64,000 nucleotides of DNA from Loigolactobacillus coryniformis subsp. coryniformis KCTC 3167 = DSM 20001. GTDB taxonomy: Bacteria > Bacillota > Bacilli > Lactobacillales > Lactobacillaceae. The notes beneath the pieces are model-generated. The model made no database searches, was not told the DNA's origin, and was given only the letters and a program-made list of their open reading frames with translations. This document shows positions 1 through 9,416 of the stretch, piece after piece. The first letter of the stretch is position 1, and each line of letters opens with the position of its first letter. The position numbers and the translations under genes were made by a program. Where the stretch lies: NCBI RefSeq assembly GCF_002706425.1, contig NZ_CP017713.1:1240001-1304000 (forward strand). The letters run 5' to 3'.

Positions 1-2632
1 CGATCCGCATCAGGTTGAACCTGGGCGGTATGAAGAATGGCTCAAAAAAGATTTATTCAAACCAAGTGGCGATCCGGAAGCAAAACCGTATTCAATCGTG
101 ATCCCACCGCCTAATGTAACTGGTAAGCTACATTTAGGCCATGCTTGGGATACCACGTTACAGGATATGTTGATCCGTCAAAAACGGATGCAAGGGTATG
201 ACGTTTTGTGGTTACCAGGGATGGACCATGCTGGTATCGCCACTCAGGCCAAAGTTGAAGGTCACTTACGCGAAAAGGGTATTACGCGCTATGATTTAGG
301 CCGTGAAAAATTTGTTGACGAAGTATGGGATTGGGTCCATGAATATGGTGATATCATTCATCAGCAATGGGCTAAGTTAGGTATCTCAGTCGACTATTCA
401 CGTGAACGCTTCACTTTGGATGAAGGTTTGTCCAAGGCTGTCCGTAAAGTCTTTGTTGAACTATACAAAAAAGGCTTGATCTATCGCGGTGAATATATCA
501 TCAACTGGGATCCGCAAGCGCGGACGGCTTTATCTGATATCGAAGTCATTCATCAGGATGATCAAGGCGCTTTTTATCATGTTAAATACCCGTTTGTTGA
601 TCCTGATTATACGTTTGATGGTAAGAACTACATTGAAATTGCAACCACCCGGCCAGAAACGATGTTTGGGGATGTGGCTGTTGCGGTCAACCCAGATGAC
701 GAACGTTATAAAGATCTGGTTGGTCGTGAAGTTGTCTTACCATTACAAGGGCGGCATTTACCAATCATTGCCGATCCGTACGTTGATAAGGAGTTTGGAA
801 CGGGGATGGTTAAAATTACCCCAGCCCATGATCCTAATGATTTCCAAGTTGGTAATCGCCATAATTTAAAGCGGATCAATACAATGAATGAAGATGCATC
901 AATGAACGCCAATGCCGGCAAATATGAAGGTATGGACCGTTTTGATGCCCGTAAAGCTATGGTGGCTGATTTAGATCAGGAAGGCTACTTATTACGCACA
1001 GATCCAATCGTGCATAGTGTGGGCCATTCTGAGCGGACTGGCGTTCAAGTTGAAGCGCGCTTATCAACACAGTGGTTCGTCAAGATGAAGCCATTAGCTG
1101 AAGCGGCTTTGAAGAACCAAAATGGGGACGATCGGGTTGATTTTGTGCCTGAACGGTTTGAAAACACCTTCACGCAATGGATGGATAATGTACATGATTG
1201 GGTGATCTCACGGCAGCTTTGGTGGGGACATCGGATCCCAGCTTGGTATAACAAGGAAACTGGCGAGACGTATGTTGGTATGGAAGCGCCAGCCGATCCA
1301 GAAAATTGGGAACAAGATTCAGACGTACTTGATACGTGGTTTAGTAGTGCTTTATGGCCATTTTCAACGATGGGTTGGCCCGACACTGATGCGCCTGACT
1401 TCAAGCGCTATTTCCCAACTAACACCTTAGTAACAGGCTACGATATTATTTTCTTCTGGGTTTCCCGGATGATCTTCCAGAGCTTAGAATTTACTGGTAA
1501 ACGGCCATTTGAACACGTTTTGATCCATGGTTTGATTCGTGATGAACAGGGCCGCAAGATGAGTAAATCCTTGGGTAATGGGATTGATCCAATGGAAGTT
1601 ATCGAAAAGTATGGTGCCGACGCTTTACGCTGGTTCTTAAGCACTGGTTCAACTCCAGGGCAAGATGTACGCTTCTCTTATAGCAAAATGGACGCCGCAT
1701 GGAACTTTATTAACAAGATCTGGAACGCCAGCCGTTTTGTGATCATGAATTTAGATTCTACGACTACGTCAACAATGCCAACTGCGGATCAACGTGACTT
1801 GGCTGATCGCTGGATCTTGAGTCGTTTAAATGACACCGTCAAAGACGTGACGCGCTTATTTGAAGACTTTGAATTTGGTGAAGCGGGCCGCTTGCTTTAT
1901 AATTTCATCTGGAACGATCTTTGTGATTGGTACATTGAAATGAGTAAAGAAGTCTTGTACGGCGATGATCAGACGGCCATTGCAAACAAACAACAGGCTT
2001 TAGCTTATGTTTTCGAACAAACGTTGAAATTAATGCATCCGATCATGCCATTTGTTACTGAAGAATTATGGCAACAATTACCACATGTCGGGGATTCGAT
2101 CGTGACGGCTAGCTATCCTGTTGAACACACTGAACTGGCTGATGCTGATGCGGTGGCGCAAATGTCTAGCTTGATTGATCTGATTCGTTCAGTTCGTAAT
2201 ATTCGGGCGGAGGTCAATGCGCCATTATCCAGCCCAATTGATGTGATGATCAAAACAACGGATCAATCGACGCAGACTATCTTTGAGAACAATCGGGAAT
2301 ACATCGAGCGCTTTGTTCATCCTAAGGCCTTGACGATTGCGGCGGATGTTGCGGCGCCAGCTTTGGCGATGTCGGCAATTATTACGGGCGCCGAGATCTA
2401 TGTACCACTAGCTGAGTTGATCGATCTGAATGAAGAAATCAAAAGGATGGAAAAGGAAGCAGCTAAATTACAGAGTGAGGTTACGCGGGCTGATAAAAAA
2501 TTAGGTAATGAGCGTTTCGTGCAAAATGCACCTGAAGCGGTTGTCGCTGAACAAAAAGCTAAACGCGCTGACTATGAACAAAAATTAGCAGCTGCTAACG
2601 AACGAATTACTGAATTGAAAGCTAATTTATAG
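1..2632 (+). CDS. valS: valyl-tRNA synthetase, 5' end outside window
   Basis: Class I aminoacyl-tRNA synthetase that charges tRNA-Val in the cytoplasm. The frame is open from the first bases of the window, reading [14 protein letters not shown], so the true start lies upstream and the in-frame GTG at 98 is not the start. The HIGH-type signature appears as HLGH at 131-142, the KMSKS loop at 1556-1570, and the [14 protein letters not shown] block typical of ValRS in between. The C-terminal 70 residues are rich in E, K and A with heptad spacing, the tRNA-binding coiled coil of ValRS. A terminator follows 12 bases after the stop. The upstream part, and any T-box leader, are not visible here. Confidence 0.97.
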   Translation, partial: DPHQVEPGRYEEWLKKDLFKPSGDPEAKPYSIVIPPPNVTGKLHLGHAWDTTLQDMLIRQKRMQGYDVLWLPGMDHAGIATQAKVEGHLREKGITRYDLGREKFVDEVWDWVHEYGDIIHQQWAKLGISVDYSRERFTLDEGLSKAVRKVFVELYKKGLIYRGEYIINWDPQARTALSDIEVIHQDDQGAFYHVKYPFVDPDYTFDGKNYIEIATTRPETMFGDVAVAVNPDDERYKDLVGREVVLPLQGRHLPIIADPYVDKEFGTGMVKITPAHDPNDFQVGNRHNLKRINTMNEDASMNANAGKYEGMDRFDARKAMVADLDQEGYLLRTDPIVHSVGHSERTGVQVEARLSTQWFVKMKPLAEAALKNQNGDDRVDFVPERFENTFTQWMDNVHDWVISRQLWWGHRIPAWYNKETGETYVGMEAPADPENWEQDSDVLDTWFSSALWPFSTMGWPDTDAPDFKRYFPTNTLVTGYDIIFFWVSRMIFQSLEFTGKRPFEHVLIHGLIRDEQGRKMSKSLGNGIDPMEVIEKYGADALRWFLSTGSTPGQDVRFSYSKMDAAWNFINKIWNASRFVIMNLDSTTTSTMPTADQRDLADRWILSRLNDTVKDVTRLFEDFEFGEAGRLLYNFIWNDLCDWYIEMSKEVLYGDDQTAIANKQQALAYVFEQTLKLMHPIMPFVTEELWQQLPHVGDSIVTASYPVEHTELADADAVAQMSSLIDLIRSVRNIRAEVNAPLSSPIDVMIKTTDQSTQTIFENNREYIERFVHPKALTIAADVAAPALAMSAIITGAEIYVPLAELIDLNEEIKRMEKEAAKLQSEVTRADKKLGNERFVQNAPEAVVAEQKAKRADYEQKLAAANERITELKANL

Positions 2633-2643
2633 GCGGTAAAAAA

Positions 2644-2673
2644 AAGAAGTCTGAATTTCAGGCTTCTTTTTTT
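2644..2673 (+). terminator. intrinsic terminator of valS
   Basis: A 9-bp hairpin (GAAGTCTGA, loop ATT, TCAGGCTTC, one G-T pair) is followed by a run of eight T. It ends the valS transcript and lies directly in front of folC. Confidence 0.85.
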
Positions 2674-2707
2674 GTTATACTGGAAAAAAAGTGAAAGTGG
2701 CGAAATT

Positions 2708-4012
2708 ATGTACGCAGAAAATTATCAAGTTGCCTTAACTAAAATTCACAGTCGGCCTAAAATGCATAAGGAAGGCAGTTTAAGTCGTATGCAACGGGCA
2801 GTTGCTGCCTTTGGTCATCCGGAAAAACAGATAACCGCGATTCATGTTGCTGGTACCAATGGTAAAGGATCTGTGGTCAATGATCTCCGTTATTTAGCAA
2901 ATGCGCAGGGTATGACAGTAGGAACATTTACATCACCGTTTTTGACGCATTTTAATGAACGAATCAGCATTGATGGGGAACCAATCAGTGATGAAGCGTT
3001 GTTGCAGTTAGTCAACCAGGTCGGCCCACGTGTGGCCGAATTGGATGCGGCGCAACCAGAAAATCAGATCACTGAATTTGAATTTGTCACCTTGTTAATG
3101 CTTGTCTACTTTGCGCAGCAACCGATTGATTTGGCGATTATTGAGGTCGGTATCGGGGGACTGACGGATGCGACTAACGTGATCACGCCATTGGTGTCAG
3201 TGATCACTACGATTGGTTACGATCATATGGCACTGTTGGGTGACACATTGACCGAGATTGCAGCACATAAAGCGGGGATAATTAAGCCAGGTCAGCCTGT
3301 GGTCAGTGGGCGATTGCCGGCAGAAGCGCAGGCGGTAGTTAGTACTGTGGCTGAACAAAAGCACAGCCGACTGTACCGGTTAGGCGATGATTTTAAAACT
3401 TCGCGGCATCAAGCCTTGGCGACTTGGGGCGAGACTTTTGATTTCACTGGCTTAGCTCAGCACGTAAAAGGAATCGAGCTACCGATGTTAGGCGATTATC
3501 AAATTGATAATGCTGCAGTGGCCATTGCTGCCTTTGTCTTGGCGTTACAACAATTGCAGCAAAGTAGTGATGCCAAAACAATCAAGGCTGGTTTAGCACA
3601 GGCTAAGTGGCTCGGACGCTTAGAGAAGATCAACGATCAGCCGCTAATCGTTTTAGACGGGGCGCACAATGAACCGGCAATGCATGCTTTGGCGGACACG
3701 TTGAAAGCAAATTTCAGCCAACTAGAGATCTATATTATTTTTGCTGCACTGAAGGATAAGGAAACCACTAAAATGTTAGCAATTTTGGAACGGTTACCTA
3801 ATGTCCATCTCATTTTGACGCAGTTTAACGGTAATGATCGGGTGGCTGCAGCTAGTGAGTTAGAACAAGCAAGTGAGCAAGATCTGCCGTTATATACATA
3901 CTGGCAGGAAGCGCTGCAAGCGGTCTTGCAAGAAGCATCAGCAGACGATATGCTATTATTAACGGGTTCACTTTATTTTGTTTCTGAAGTGCGCCACTAT
4001 TTTGAAAGTTGA
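2708..4012 (+). CDS. folC: folylpolyglutamate synthase / dihydrofolate synthase
   Basis: Mur-ligase-family enzyme that adds glutamate to folates and, in bifunctional forms, to dihydropteroate. I chose the ATG at 2708 (434 aa, MYAENYQVALTKIHSR), the usual N-terminus of lactobacillar FolC; the upstream TTG at 2672 lies inside the valS terminator. The ATP-binding loop AGTNGKGS is at residues 48-55, followed by the TSPFLTHFNERI motif and, further on, the GHDHM-like YDHMALLG segment and DGAHN of the C-terminal domain. Position directly after valS is conserved in lactobacilli. The ribosome binding site is weak (GAAAGTGG). A TATACT box at 2676 overlaps the terminator tail and could serve as a -10, but no -35 is clear. 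Confidence 0.93.
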   Translation: MYAENYQVALTKIHSRPKMHKEGSLSRMQRAVAAFGHPEKQITAIHVAGTNGKGSVVNDLRYLANAQGMTVGTFTSPFLTHFNERISIDGEPISDEALLQLVNQVGPRVAELDAAQPENQITEFEFVTLLMLVYFAQQPIDLAIIEVGIGGLTDATNVITPLVSVITTIGYDHMALLGDTLTEIAAHKAGIIKPGQPVVSGRLPAEAQAVVSTVAEQKHSRLYRLGDDFKTSRHQALATWGETFDFTGLAQHVKGIELPMLGDYQIDNAAVAIAAFVLALQQLQQSSDAKTIKAGLAQAKWLGRLEKINDQPLIVLDGAHNEPAMHALADTLKANFSQLEIYIIFAALKDKETTKMLAILERLPNVHLILTQFNGNDRVAAASELEQASEQDLPLYTYWQEALQAVLQEASADDMLLLTGSLYFVSEVRHYFES

Positions 4013-4021
4013 GGACTGACG

Positions 4022-4678
4022 ATGAAGGTACAAGGCGTAATTTTTGATATGGATGGCTTGATGTTTGATTCCGAAAAGTTATACTATCAGGCCAATTTAG
4101 CGGCGGCAAAGCAAATGAAACTCGATTATAGTGACGACTACTATGAGCGTTTTATTGGCGCCTCTGATGAAGACTTAATGGCCTTTTTCCGTGAGGCTTT
4201 TGGTAGTGAAGCGCAAGTGCAAGAATTTATGCGGCTGACCTATCAAGCGATCGATCAGGCCATTCATCAAGGAAGATTGGAAAAAAAGCCAGGTTTGGAT
4301 GAATTGATTGCTTATCTAGAGCAACAACAAATCAGTAAGGCAATTGCTTCGAGTAATTTTAAAACTAAAATCAGTGATTTTTTGACGGCCACGCAAACGG
4401 CTAGTCATTTTCCAACGATCATTTCAATGGATGATGTCGCTAAAGGTAAGCCGGCGCCAGACTTGTTTGCAGCAGCACGGGCAGCTTTGGGGACGCCCGC
4501 GGCAGAAACCTTAGTGCTTGAGGATTCGCTGAATGGGCTTTTAGCTGCTCAGGCGGCGGGAATTCCTTGTATTATCGTACCCGATTTGATCAAGCCAACT
4601 GTTCAAATGCAGGCCCAAGCATTGACGATCGTACCTGATCTGTTGGCGGTTCGTGATTTTATCAGAAATAATCACTGA
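4022..4678 (+). CDS. HAD-superfamily hydrolase, beta-phosphoglucomutase-like
   Basis: Small-molecule phosphatase or phosphomutase of HAD subfamily IA with an alpha-helical cap (218 aa). Motif I is FDMDGLMFDSE (nucleophile Asp9, acid/base Asp11), motif II the Ser in IASSNFKT, motif III the Lys in AKGKPAPD and motif IV LEDSLNG. It starts 9 bases after folC with a GAGG site in TTGAGGACTG, so the two are probably co-transcribed. Substrate cannot be read from the sequence; sugar phosphates, as for YhcW- or PgmB-like proteins, are the likeliest. Confidence 0.88.
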   Translation: MKVQGVIFDMDGLMFDSEKLYYQANLAAAKQMKLDYSDDYYERFIGASDEDLMAFFREAFGSEAQVQEFMRLTYQAIDQAIHQGRLEKKPGLDELIAYLEQQQISKAIASSNFKTKISDFLTATQTASHFPTIISMDDVAKGKPAPDLFAAARAALGTPAAETLVLEDSLNGLLAAQAAGIPCIIVPDLIKPTVQMQAQALTIVPDLLAVRDFIRNNH

Positions 4679-4746
4679 GATTTTGCGTAGTTTAAGAATA
4701 GGCGTTAAAAGAAACGTTTAATCTTAAATCAGCAAGGGGTAATTAA

Positions 4747-5424
4747 ATGTTAAGGCTCGAGACACATAAGGAACCATTGCAACCACGGGAGCAGTTAGTT
4801 TATGCTGGGGCGGCGAGTTTGACTGATCAACAATTATTAGCAATTTTATTACGGACGGGAACAAAACAATTGCCAGTCATGACGGTAGCCGCCCAAGTTT
4901 TGCAGACTTATCCGCAATTAGCGACTTTGGCGCACGCAAAAATCAGTGAACTGCAGCAGATCACTGGTATTGGACAAACTAAAGCGATTGAATTACAAGC
5001 CGCTTTAGAGCTAGGTCGTCGCTGTCAGTTAGCTGCTCAGTTGCGTTTTGGTACCATTGCTTCCAGTCAGCAGGTCGGCGAAATGATGATCAAACGGTTT
5101 GCTGGCTGTCGTCAGGAGCATTTAATTGTGGTTTATTTGGACACTAAGAATCAGATTATTAAGGAGCAAGAATTATTCCGGGGTACGTTAAATGCTTCGA
5201 TAGCGCATCCACGGGAAATTTTTGCGTATGGGCTGCAGTTGGCGGCGGCTCGTTTTATTTTGGTGCACAACCATCCTAGTGGCCTAACCGAACCCTCGAA
5301 TTATGATCTGAAATTTACTCAGCGTGTTGCGAGTTGTGGGGAGCTTATGGGCATCGAATGCTTAGATCACTTAATCGTTGGTCAACAGCAATATAGTAGC
5401 CTAAAAGAACGTGGTGATTTATGA
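4747..5424 (+). CDS. radC: RadC family protein (JAB/MPN domain)
   Basis: 225-aa RadC/YsxA family protein, usually found just upstream of mreB in Bacilli. The N-terminal half has a UPF0758 helix-hairpin-helix region (ITGIGQTKAIELQAAL). The C-terminal JAB domain carries the metal-binding motif HNHPSG followed eight residues later by an Asp (SNYD), so the putative metallohydrolase site is intact. The earlier link to DNA repair is not well supported and the molecular function remains open. The ribosome binding site is AAGGGG, 7 bases before ATG. Confidence 0.9.
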   Translation: MLRLETHKEPLQPREQLVYAGAASLTDQQLLAILLRTGTKQLPVMTVAAQVLQTYPQLATLAHAKISELQQITGIGQTKAIELQAALELGRRCQLAAQLRFGTIASSQQVGEMMIKRFAGCRQEHLIVVYLDTKNQIIKEQELFRGTLNASIAHPREIFAYGLQLAAARFILVHNHPSGLTEPSNYDLKFTQRVASCGELMGIECLDHLIVGQQQYSSLKERGDL

Positions 5425-5434
5425 GGGTTCTGGC

Positions 5435-5463
5435 TTGTTATTAAACCGGTATCATGGTAAGAT
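5435..5463 (+). promoter_or_regulatory. candidate promoter of the cold-shock gene
   Basis: TTGTTA, 17-base spacer, TAAGAT. The implied 5' leader is over 100 bases, as is common for csp genes, whose leaders act in cold induction. The match to consensus is moderate. Confidence 0.4.
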
Positions 5464-5577
5464 TAACTTGTATTTTTGTTAGGTAGTGGATCAAAGTTTC
5501 ATAGATAAACTTTCCCCATCGTACCAATCAGAATTACAAAAAATTGTGTCAAAAAGGCACGAGGAGGATTTTTATTC

Positions 5578-5778
5578 ATGGAACAAGGTACAGTTAAATG
5601 GTTCAACCCTGAAAAAGGCTTCGGTTTTATCTCACGCGAAAATGGTAGCGATGTATTCGTTCATTTTTCAGCTATCCAAGGCGAAGGTTTTAAAACTCTT
5701 GAAGAAGGCCAAGCTGTAACATTTGACATTGAAGAAAGCGATCGCGGCCCACAAGCTGTTAACGTTAATAAAGCATAG
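5578..5778 (+). CDS. csp: cold-shock protein, CspA family
   Basis: 66-aa single OB-fold nucleic-acid chaperone. Both RNA-binding motifs are present: RNP1 as KGFGFI and RNP2 as VFVHF, with the N-terminal [10 protein letters not shown] typical of the family. It has a near-perfect GAGGAGG ribosome binding site and its own terminator, so it is a single-gene unit between radC and mreB. A second reading frame over the same bases (5486-5719) resembles no protein and is a shadow. Confidence 0.97.
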   Translation: MEQGTVKWFNPEKGFGFISRENGSDVFVHFSAIQGEGFKTLEEGQAVTFDIEESDRGPQAVNVNKA

Positions 5779-5795
5779 TCAATTATTAAAAGCAG

Positions 5796-5824
5796 ACAAC
5801 ATCGTATTCGCGATGTTGTTTTTT
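5796..5824 (+). terminator. terminator of csp
   Basis: Perfect 9-bp stem ACAACATCG/CGATGTTGT with loop TATTCG and a T tail. Confidence 0.9.
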
Positions 5825-5925
5825 GTTTGTTTTTTATTTAAAAATTGAATCTAAAATTAAGTTTATTTGATCTAGCTAATGTAAGCGCAATAGTTACTAA
5901 AAAAGGGTTAAGTTTGTAAAAGCCC

Positions 5926-6004
5926 TTATCATTCCACTGATTATTCGGTATGATAGATTAGTAGATGTTAAAGCATTTTGTATCGGAAATAAGTGTGTTA
6001 TAAT
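5926..6004 (+). promoter_or_regulatory. two candidate promoters in front of mreB
   Basis: First: TTATCA (5926-5931), 17-base spacer, TATGAT (5949-5954). Second: TATAAT at 5999-6004 preceded by TGT, an extended -10, with TTTGTA/TTGTAT 15-16 bases upstream. They are the only strong promoter-like sites in the 333-base gap between csp and mreB. The rest of that gap holds the csp terminator and the repeat pair described next. Confidence 0.5.
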
Positions 6005-6038
6005 TCCTTTATCTGCAAACGGAGATGCTAAAGCATTT
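5964..6038 (+). repeat. direct repeat pair flanking the second mreB promoter
   Basis: GATGTTAAAGCATTT at 5964 and GATGCTAAAGCATTT at 6024 differ at one base and start exactly 60 bases apart. One overlaps the -35 region and the other lies about 20 bases past the -10. The second contains ATGCT-AA-AGCAT, a small palindrome. The arrangement suggests an operator pair; the binding protein is unknown. Confidence 0.45.
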
Positions 6039-6111
6039 AATGATTAGGCGCAGCCAGTAATGGTCAGCGAATAGTCAGTAAATATCGCTGAATTTGAAGG
6101 AGAGAGACGCT

Positions 6112-7116
6112 GTGTTCGGATTAGGCACAAAGAATATTGGAATTGACCTCGGAACAGCCAATACATTGGTTTATATTGATGGTAAAGGAATCGTGCTGCG
6201 TGAGCCTTCCGTTGTTGCCAAAAATACGAAGACTGGTGAAGTGGTTGCTGTTGGTACCGAAGCACGCGATATGATTGGACGGACGCCAGGTAGCATTGTT
6301 GCTATTCGGCCGATGAAAGATGGTGTTATCGCGGATTATGATACGACAGCAGCAATGATGAAATACTTTATGGAAAAATCACAGGGGCGTGGTGCGGGTA
6401 AGCCATACGTCATGGTTTGTGTTCCAAGCGGCGTGACTGAAGTTGAAAAGCGTGCCGTTATTGATGCAACACGTGTGGCTGGTGCCCGTGACGCTTATGT
6501 GATCGAAGAACCATTTGCGGCAGCAATTGGTGCTGGTTTGCCAGTGATGGATCCTACCGGTAGCATGGTTGTTGATATTGGTGGCGGAACCACTGATGTT
6601 GCGACGATTTCCTTAGGTGGCATTGTGTCCAGTCGTTCGATTCGGATGGCTGGTGACAAATTTGACGAAGCAGTGATCTATTATATTCGGCAACATTTTA
6701 ATTTATTGATTGGGGAACGTACTGCAGAAGATGTTAAGATGCAGATTGGTTCAGCGTCATTAGAAAAAGCTGCTGAAATTGAAGGAATGACTGTGCGGGG
6801 TCGTGACTTGATCTCTGGCTTACCTAAAACCGTCGATATTGAAGCTGTTGACATTGCTAAAGCGCTACAAGAAGTTGTTAGCGAGATCATCACAGCAATC
6901 AAAGAAACACTGGAAGAAACTTCGCCAGAAATTGCTGCCGATGTAATTGATCACGGTATTGTGTTAACTGGTGGTGGAGCAATGCTAAAAAACTTGCCTG
7001 AGGTCATTGCTGATGCAACTAAAGTACCGGTTTTTGTTGCCCAAGCACCGTTGGATTGTGTGGCTATTGGCACTGGTGAATCGCTAAAAAACATCGATAT
7101 TATGAAAAAACGTTAA
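6112..7116 (+). CDS. mreB: rod shape-determining protein MreB
   Basis: Actin-like ATPase that forms membrane-associated filaments and steers the elongation machinery. GTG at 6112 is the start (334 aa, [18 protein letters not shown]): AAGGAGAG lies about 7 bases upstream, and the family begins at this residue. Phosphate loops are seen as DLGTANT and [10 protein letters not shown], and the adenosine motif as LTGGGAML. The first gene of mreB-mreC-mreD-minC-minD, the standard order in lactobacilli. Confidence 0.97.
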   Translation: MFGLGTKNIGIDLGTANTLVYIDGKGIVLREPSVVAKNTKTGEVVAVGTEARDMIGRTPGSIVAIRPMKDGVIADYDTTAAMMKYFMEKSQGRGAGKPYVMVCVPSGVTEVEKRAVIDATRVAGARDAYVIEEPFAAAIGAGLPVMDPTGSMVVDIGGGTTDVATISLGGIVSSRSIRMAGDKFDEAVIYYIRQHFNLLIGERTAEDVKMQIGSASLEKAAEIEGMTVRGRDLISGLPKTVDIEAVDIAKALQEVVSEIITAIKETLEETSPEIAADVIDHGIVLTGGGAMLKNLPEVIADATKVPVFVAQAPLDCVAIGTGESLKNIDIMKKR

Positions 7117-7241
7117 GATAAAAAGGTTAGTAAAAGCCTACATTAGTCGCTGAAGATTGGTCGAATACTCGCCATTTTCAGCGATTAATATTGTCAGCTC
7201 AAGACTTATTGCTTGCTAGGCAAATTGTTGGAGGTCGCCCT

Positions 7242-8099
7242 ATGCAGAAATTTTTCTCAAATCGAAAACTAATCATTGTTATGATCGTTATTATCATCAG
7301 TATGGGCTTGATGGCATTTTCGGTCAGTGTACGTAATAGTGAGAAGACACCACCATTAGTCCAGCGTTTCGGTAATGATGTTGTTGGCGTTGTCGATCAC
7401 GTTGTAGCTTTACCGGCTAATAGTATTAAAGGTAGTTTTGCTGCTGTTTCCAACTTGATCAATACGTATGAAGAAAACGGAAAACTCAAGGCACAATTGG
7501 ATGATCTAGCGCAGACTAGAACCCGAGCGAATACGTTACAAAGTGAAAATAAAGAACTGAAAAAGCAATTAAAACTTGATAAAACGTTAACGGACTATTC
7601 GCAGCTTAATGCAGCAGTTTTGACACGTTCTCCGGCTAATTGGCAGAATAATCTTGTTATTAATAAAGGCAGTTTAGCTGGAGTTAAGAAAAATATGCCA
7701 GTTATGGCTGGTTCAGGTCTAGTTGGTCGTGTGGTTGAAGTTAATGGGACTAACTCAAAAGTTGAATTACTCACTACTGACAATCAATCCGCTAATCGTT
7801 TCGCGGCTGAGATTATTACTGACGACGGGACGGCTAATGGGATTATTACTGGCTATAATCAAGCAACTAGTCAAATTAAAATGGGCCAACTTAATTCGGA
7901 TGCTAAAATTAAAGTTGGGGACACGGTGCAAACTTCTGGTTTAGGTGGATTGACGCCACGTGGTTTGTATATTGGCAAAGTGGCTAAAGTTAAGCATGAT
8001 GATTATGGCTTGGCTTTATCTGTATTGATCAAACCAGCTGTTGATTTAGATAATTTCTCTGTTGTGACGGTAATTGAACGACAACTGGTAGGTGATTAG
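7242..8099 (+). CDS. mreC: rod shape-determining protein MreC
   Basis: Bitopic protein (285 aa) linking MreB filaments to wall synthases outside the membrane. The ATG at 7242 follows GGAGG by 7 bases; a frame extension to 7191 has no ribosome binding site. Residues about 8-28 form a transmembrane segment, 65-110 a coiled coil (YEENGKLKAQLDD...NKELKKQL), and the rest the beta-barrel domain with the GLVGRVVEV motif. The 125-base gap after mreB contains an inverted repeat TCGCTGAA/TTCAGCGA without a T tract, so readthrough from mreB is likely. Confidence 0.95.
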   Translation: MQKFFSNRKLIIVMIVIIISMGLMAFSVSVRNSEKTPPLVQRFGNDVVGVVDHVVALPANSIKGSFAAVSNLINTYEENGKLKAQLDDLAQTRTRANTLQSENKELKKQLKLDKTLTDYSQLNAAVLTRSPANWQNNLVINKGSLAGVKKNMPVMAGSGLVGRVVEVNGTNSKVELLTTDNQSANRFAAEIITDDGTANGIITGYNQATSQIKMGQLNSDAKIKVGDTVQTSGLGGLTPRGLYIGKVAKVKHDDYGLALSVLIKPAVDLDNFSVVTVIERQLVGD

Positions 8100-8621
8100 A
8101 TGCGTTTACGCGAAAAAATTTGGATCAGTGTCTTTTTGACATGCTTGTTGCTGCTGGATGGGTCATTCAGCTATATATTTGGTAGCACCTTGCACCGGTT
8201 TCCAGATACGATGATTATTCGACTTGTGGTTTTAGGGTTGATCTTAGTCTATTTCTTTGCGCCGGATTTTCCACATTTGATTTGGGTCGCATTAGTTCTT
8301 GGTCTGTTTTATGATAGTTTTTACACTGGTGTTTTAGGTGTGTACATGTTTTTATTTCCGATGGTTATTTTTCTAACTCGGTGGATCGCACAATTCTTTA
8401 CGCCAGCACCGCTGGTGATCGGCGCGATTTATTTAATTGATTTGACGGTCTTGGAAAGTTTTGTGTATGGCATGAATACGTTTATGGGTCAGACGACGAT
8501 GTCATTGAATGATTTCATTCCCAATATCTTAGGACCGACCTTGGCACTAAATTTAGTTTTGTTTATTTTTCTGTATTTCCCGTTACGTCAGTTGATCGTA
8601 AGATTAGATTCGACGTACTAA
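8100..8621 (+). CDS. mreD: rod shape-determining protein MreD
   Basis: Polytopic membrane protein of 173 aa with five hydrophobic segments, a partner of MreC in the elongasome. It is poorly conserved in sequence, so the call rests on length, hydropathy, the LGLFYDSFYTGVLG-like segment typical of the family and position. Its ATG touches the mreC stop (TAGATG), implying translational coupling. Confidence 0.92.
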   Translation: MRLREKIWISVFLTCLLLLDGSFSYIFGSTLHRFPDTMIIRLVVLGLILVYFFAPDFPHLIWVALVLGLFYDSFYTGVLGVYMFLFPMVIFLTRWIAQFFTPAPLVIGAIYLIDLTVLESFVYGMNTFMGQTTMSLNDFIPNILGPTLALNLVLFIFLYFPLRQLIVRLDSTY

Positions 8622-8696
8622 TAAGGTTTTACAAGGGGAACTTATTTATAATAATGGGTCGTGCCAAATAGTAACGAGACACAGGCCTAATAAGTA

Positions 8697-8705
8697 TGCT
8701 AAAAT
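8697..8705 (+). promoter_or_regulatory. extended -10 upstream of minC
   Basis: TGC-TAAAAT within TATGCTAAAAT, 34 bases before minC. No good -35 is present. It could give minCD a start independent of mreBCD. Confidence 0.35.
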
Positions 8706-8738
8706 TTAAATAATCGTGTCAACTAGGGAGTGGCAATC

Positions 8739-9413
8739 ATGCATAATGTGGTTTTAAAGGGACATCAAGGCGGCTATCAACTAACCTTAAAACAAAACGG
8801 CGCTTTTACAGCAATTATTGGCGAGCTTGGTGAGCTATTTGCTAAGTTAAGTCGTGAGCGCTCGGGTCAAGATGATGAGCAAATCGTTGGCTTTAAAATT
8901 AATACTGAGAATCGTTTACTGACCGATCGTGAGAAGCAACAAATTCAAGAACTGATCGAACAATACCCGCAATTTCGGGTCGAAAAAATTGAGTCCGGCG
9001 TCATGACGAAAGCGGCAGCGAAGGCTTGGAAAGAGCAAGATAGTATTCACATAAGCCGTTTGGTTATTCGCAGTGGGCAAGAAATTCAGATCGATGGTGA
9101 TGTCTTGTTTATTGGCGCGGTCCATCGTGGCGGTATTTTACGTGCAACCGGCAGTGTTTACGTGGTTGGTAAAATCGAAGGTGTGGTTCAAGCTGGTTTT
9201 CCTGATCGCGAAGAAGCAATTGTGGTTGGTGATCTTAGCCAGGCAATTCAGGTACGGATCGCCGATAACGTTGATATTTTGGCCGATAGTGACCAAACAT
9301 TTACACCACGCTCAGTTACATATATTAATGATTTACACATGCTTGATTATGGCAACCTGGATGAACTTAAAGCGATTCGTCCAAAGTTATATAACAAGAT
9401 TGGGGAGGCATAA
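8739..9413 (+). CDS. minC: septum site-determining protein MinC
   Basis: Inhibitor of FtsZ assembly (224 aa). The ATG at 8739 (MHNVVLKGHQGGYQLTL) is preferred because AGGGAG lies 8 bases before it; the GTG at 8730 is too close to that site. The N-terminal domain is degenerate as usual. The C-terminal beta-helix shows the family motifs HRGGILRATGSVYVVG and GVVQAGF. The gene ends 3 bases before minD. No MinE is present, as expected in Firmicutes. Confidence 0.93.
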   Translation: MHNVVLKGHQGGYQLTLKQNGAFTAIIGELGELFAKLSRERSGQDDEQIVGFKINTENRLLTDREKQQIQELIEQYPQFRVEKIESGVMTKAAAKAWKEQDSIHISRLVIRSGQEIQIDGDVLFIGAVHRGGILRATGSVYVVGKIEGVVQAGFPDREEAIVVGDLSQAIQVRIADNVDILADSDQTFTPRSVTYINDLHMLDYGNLDELKAIRPKLYNKIGEA

Positions 9414-9416
9414 CTC

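Noticed and set aside
98-2632. valS starting at GTG 98
   Set aside because: The frame is open upstream to the window edge and encodes conserved ValRS N-terminal sequence, so the gene is truncated by the window.
5486-5719. 77-aa open frame overlapping csp
   Set aside because: It has no ribosome binding site, overlaps a perfect cold-shock gene in another frame and resembles nothing.
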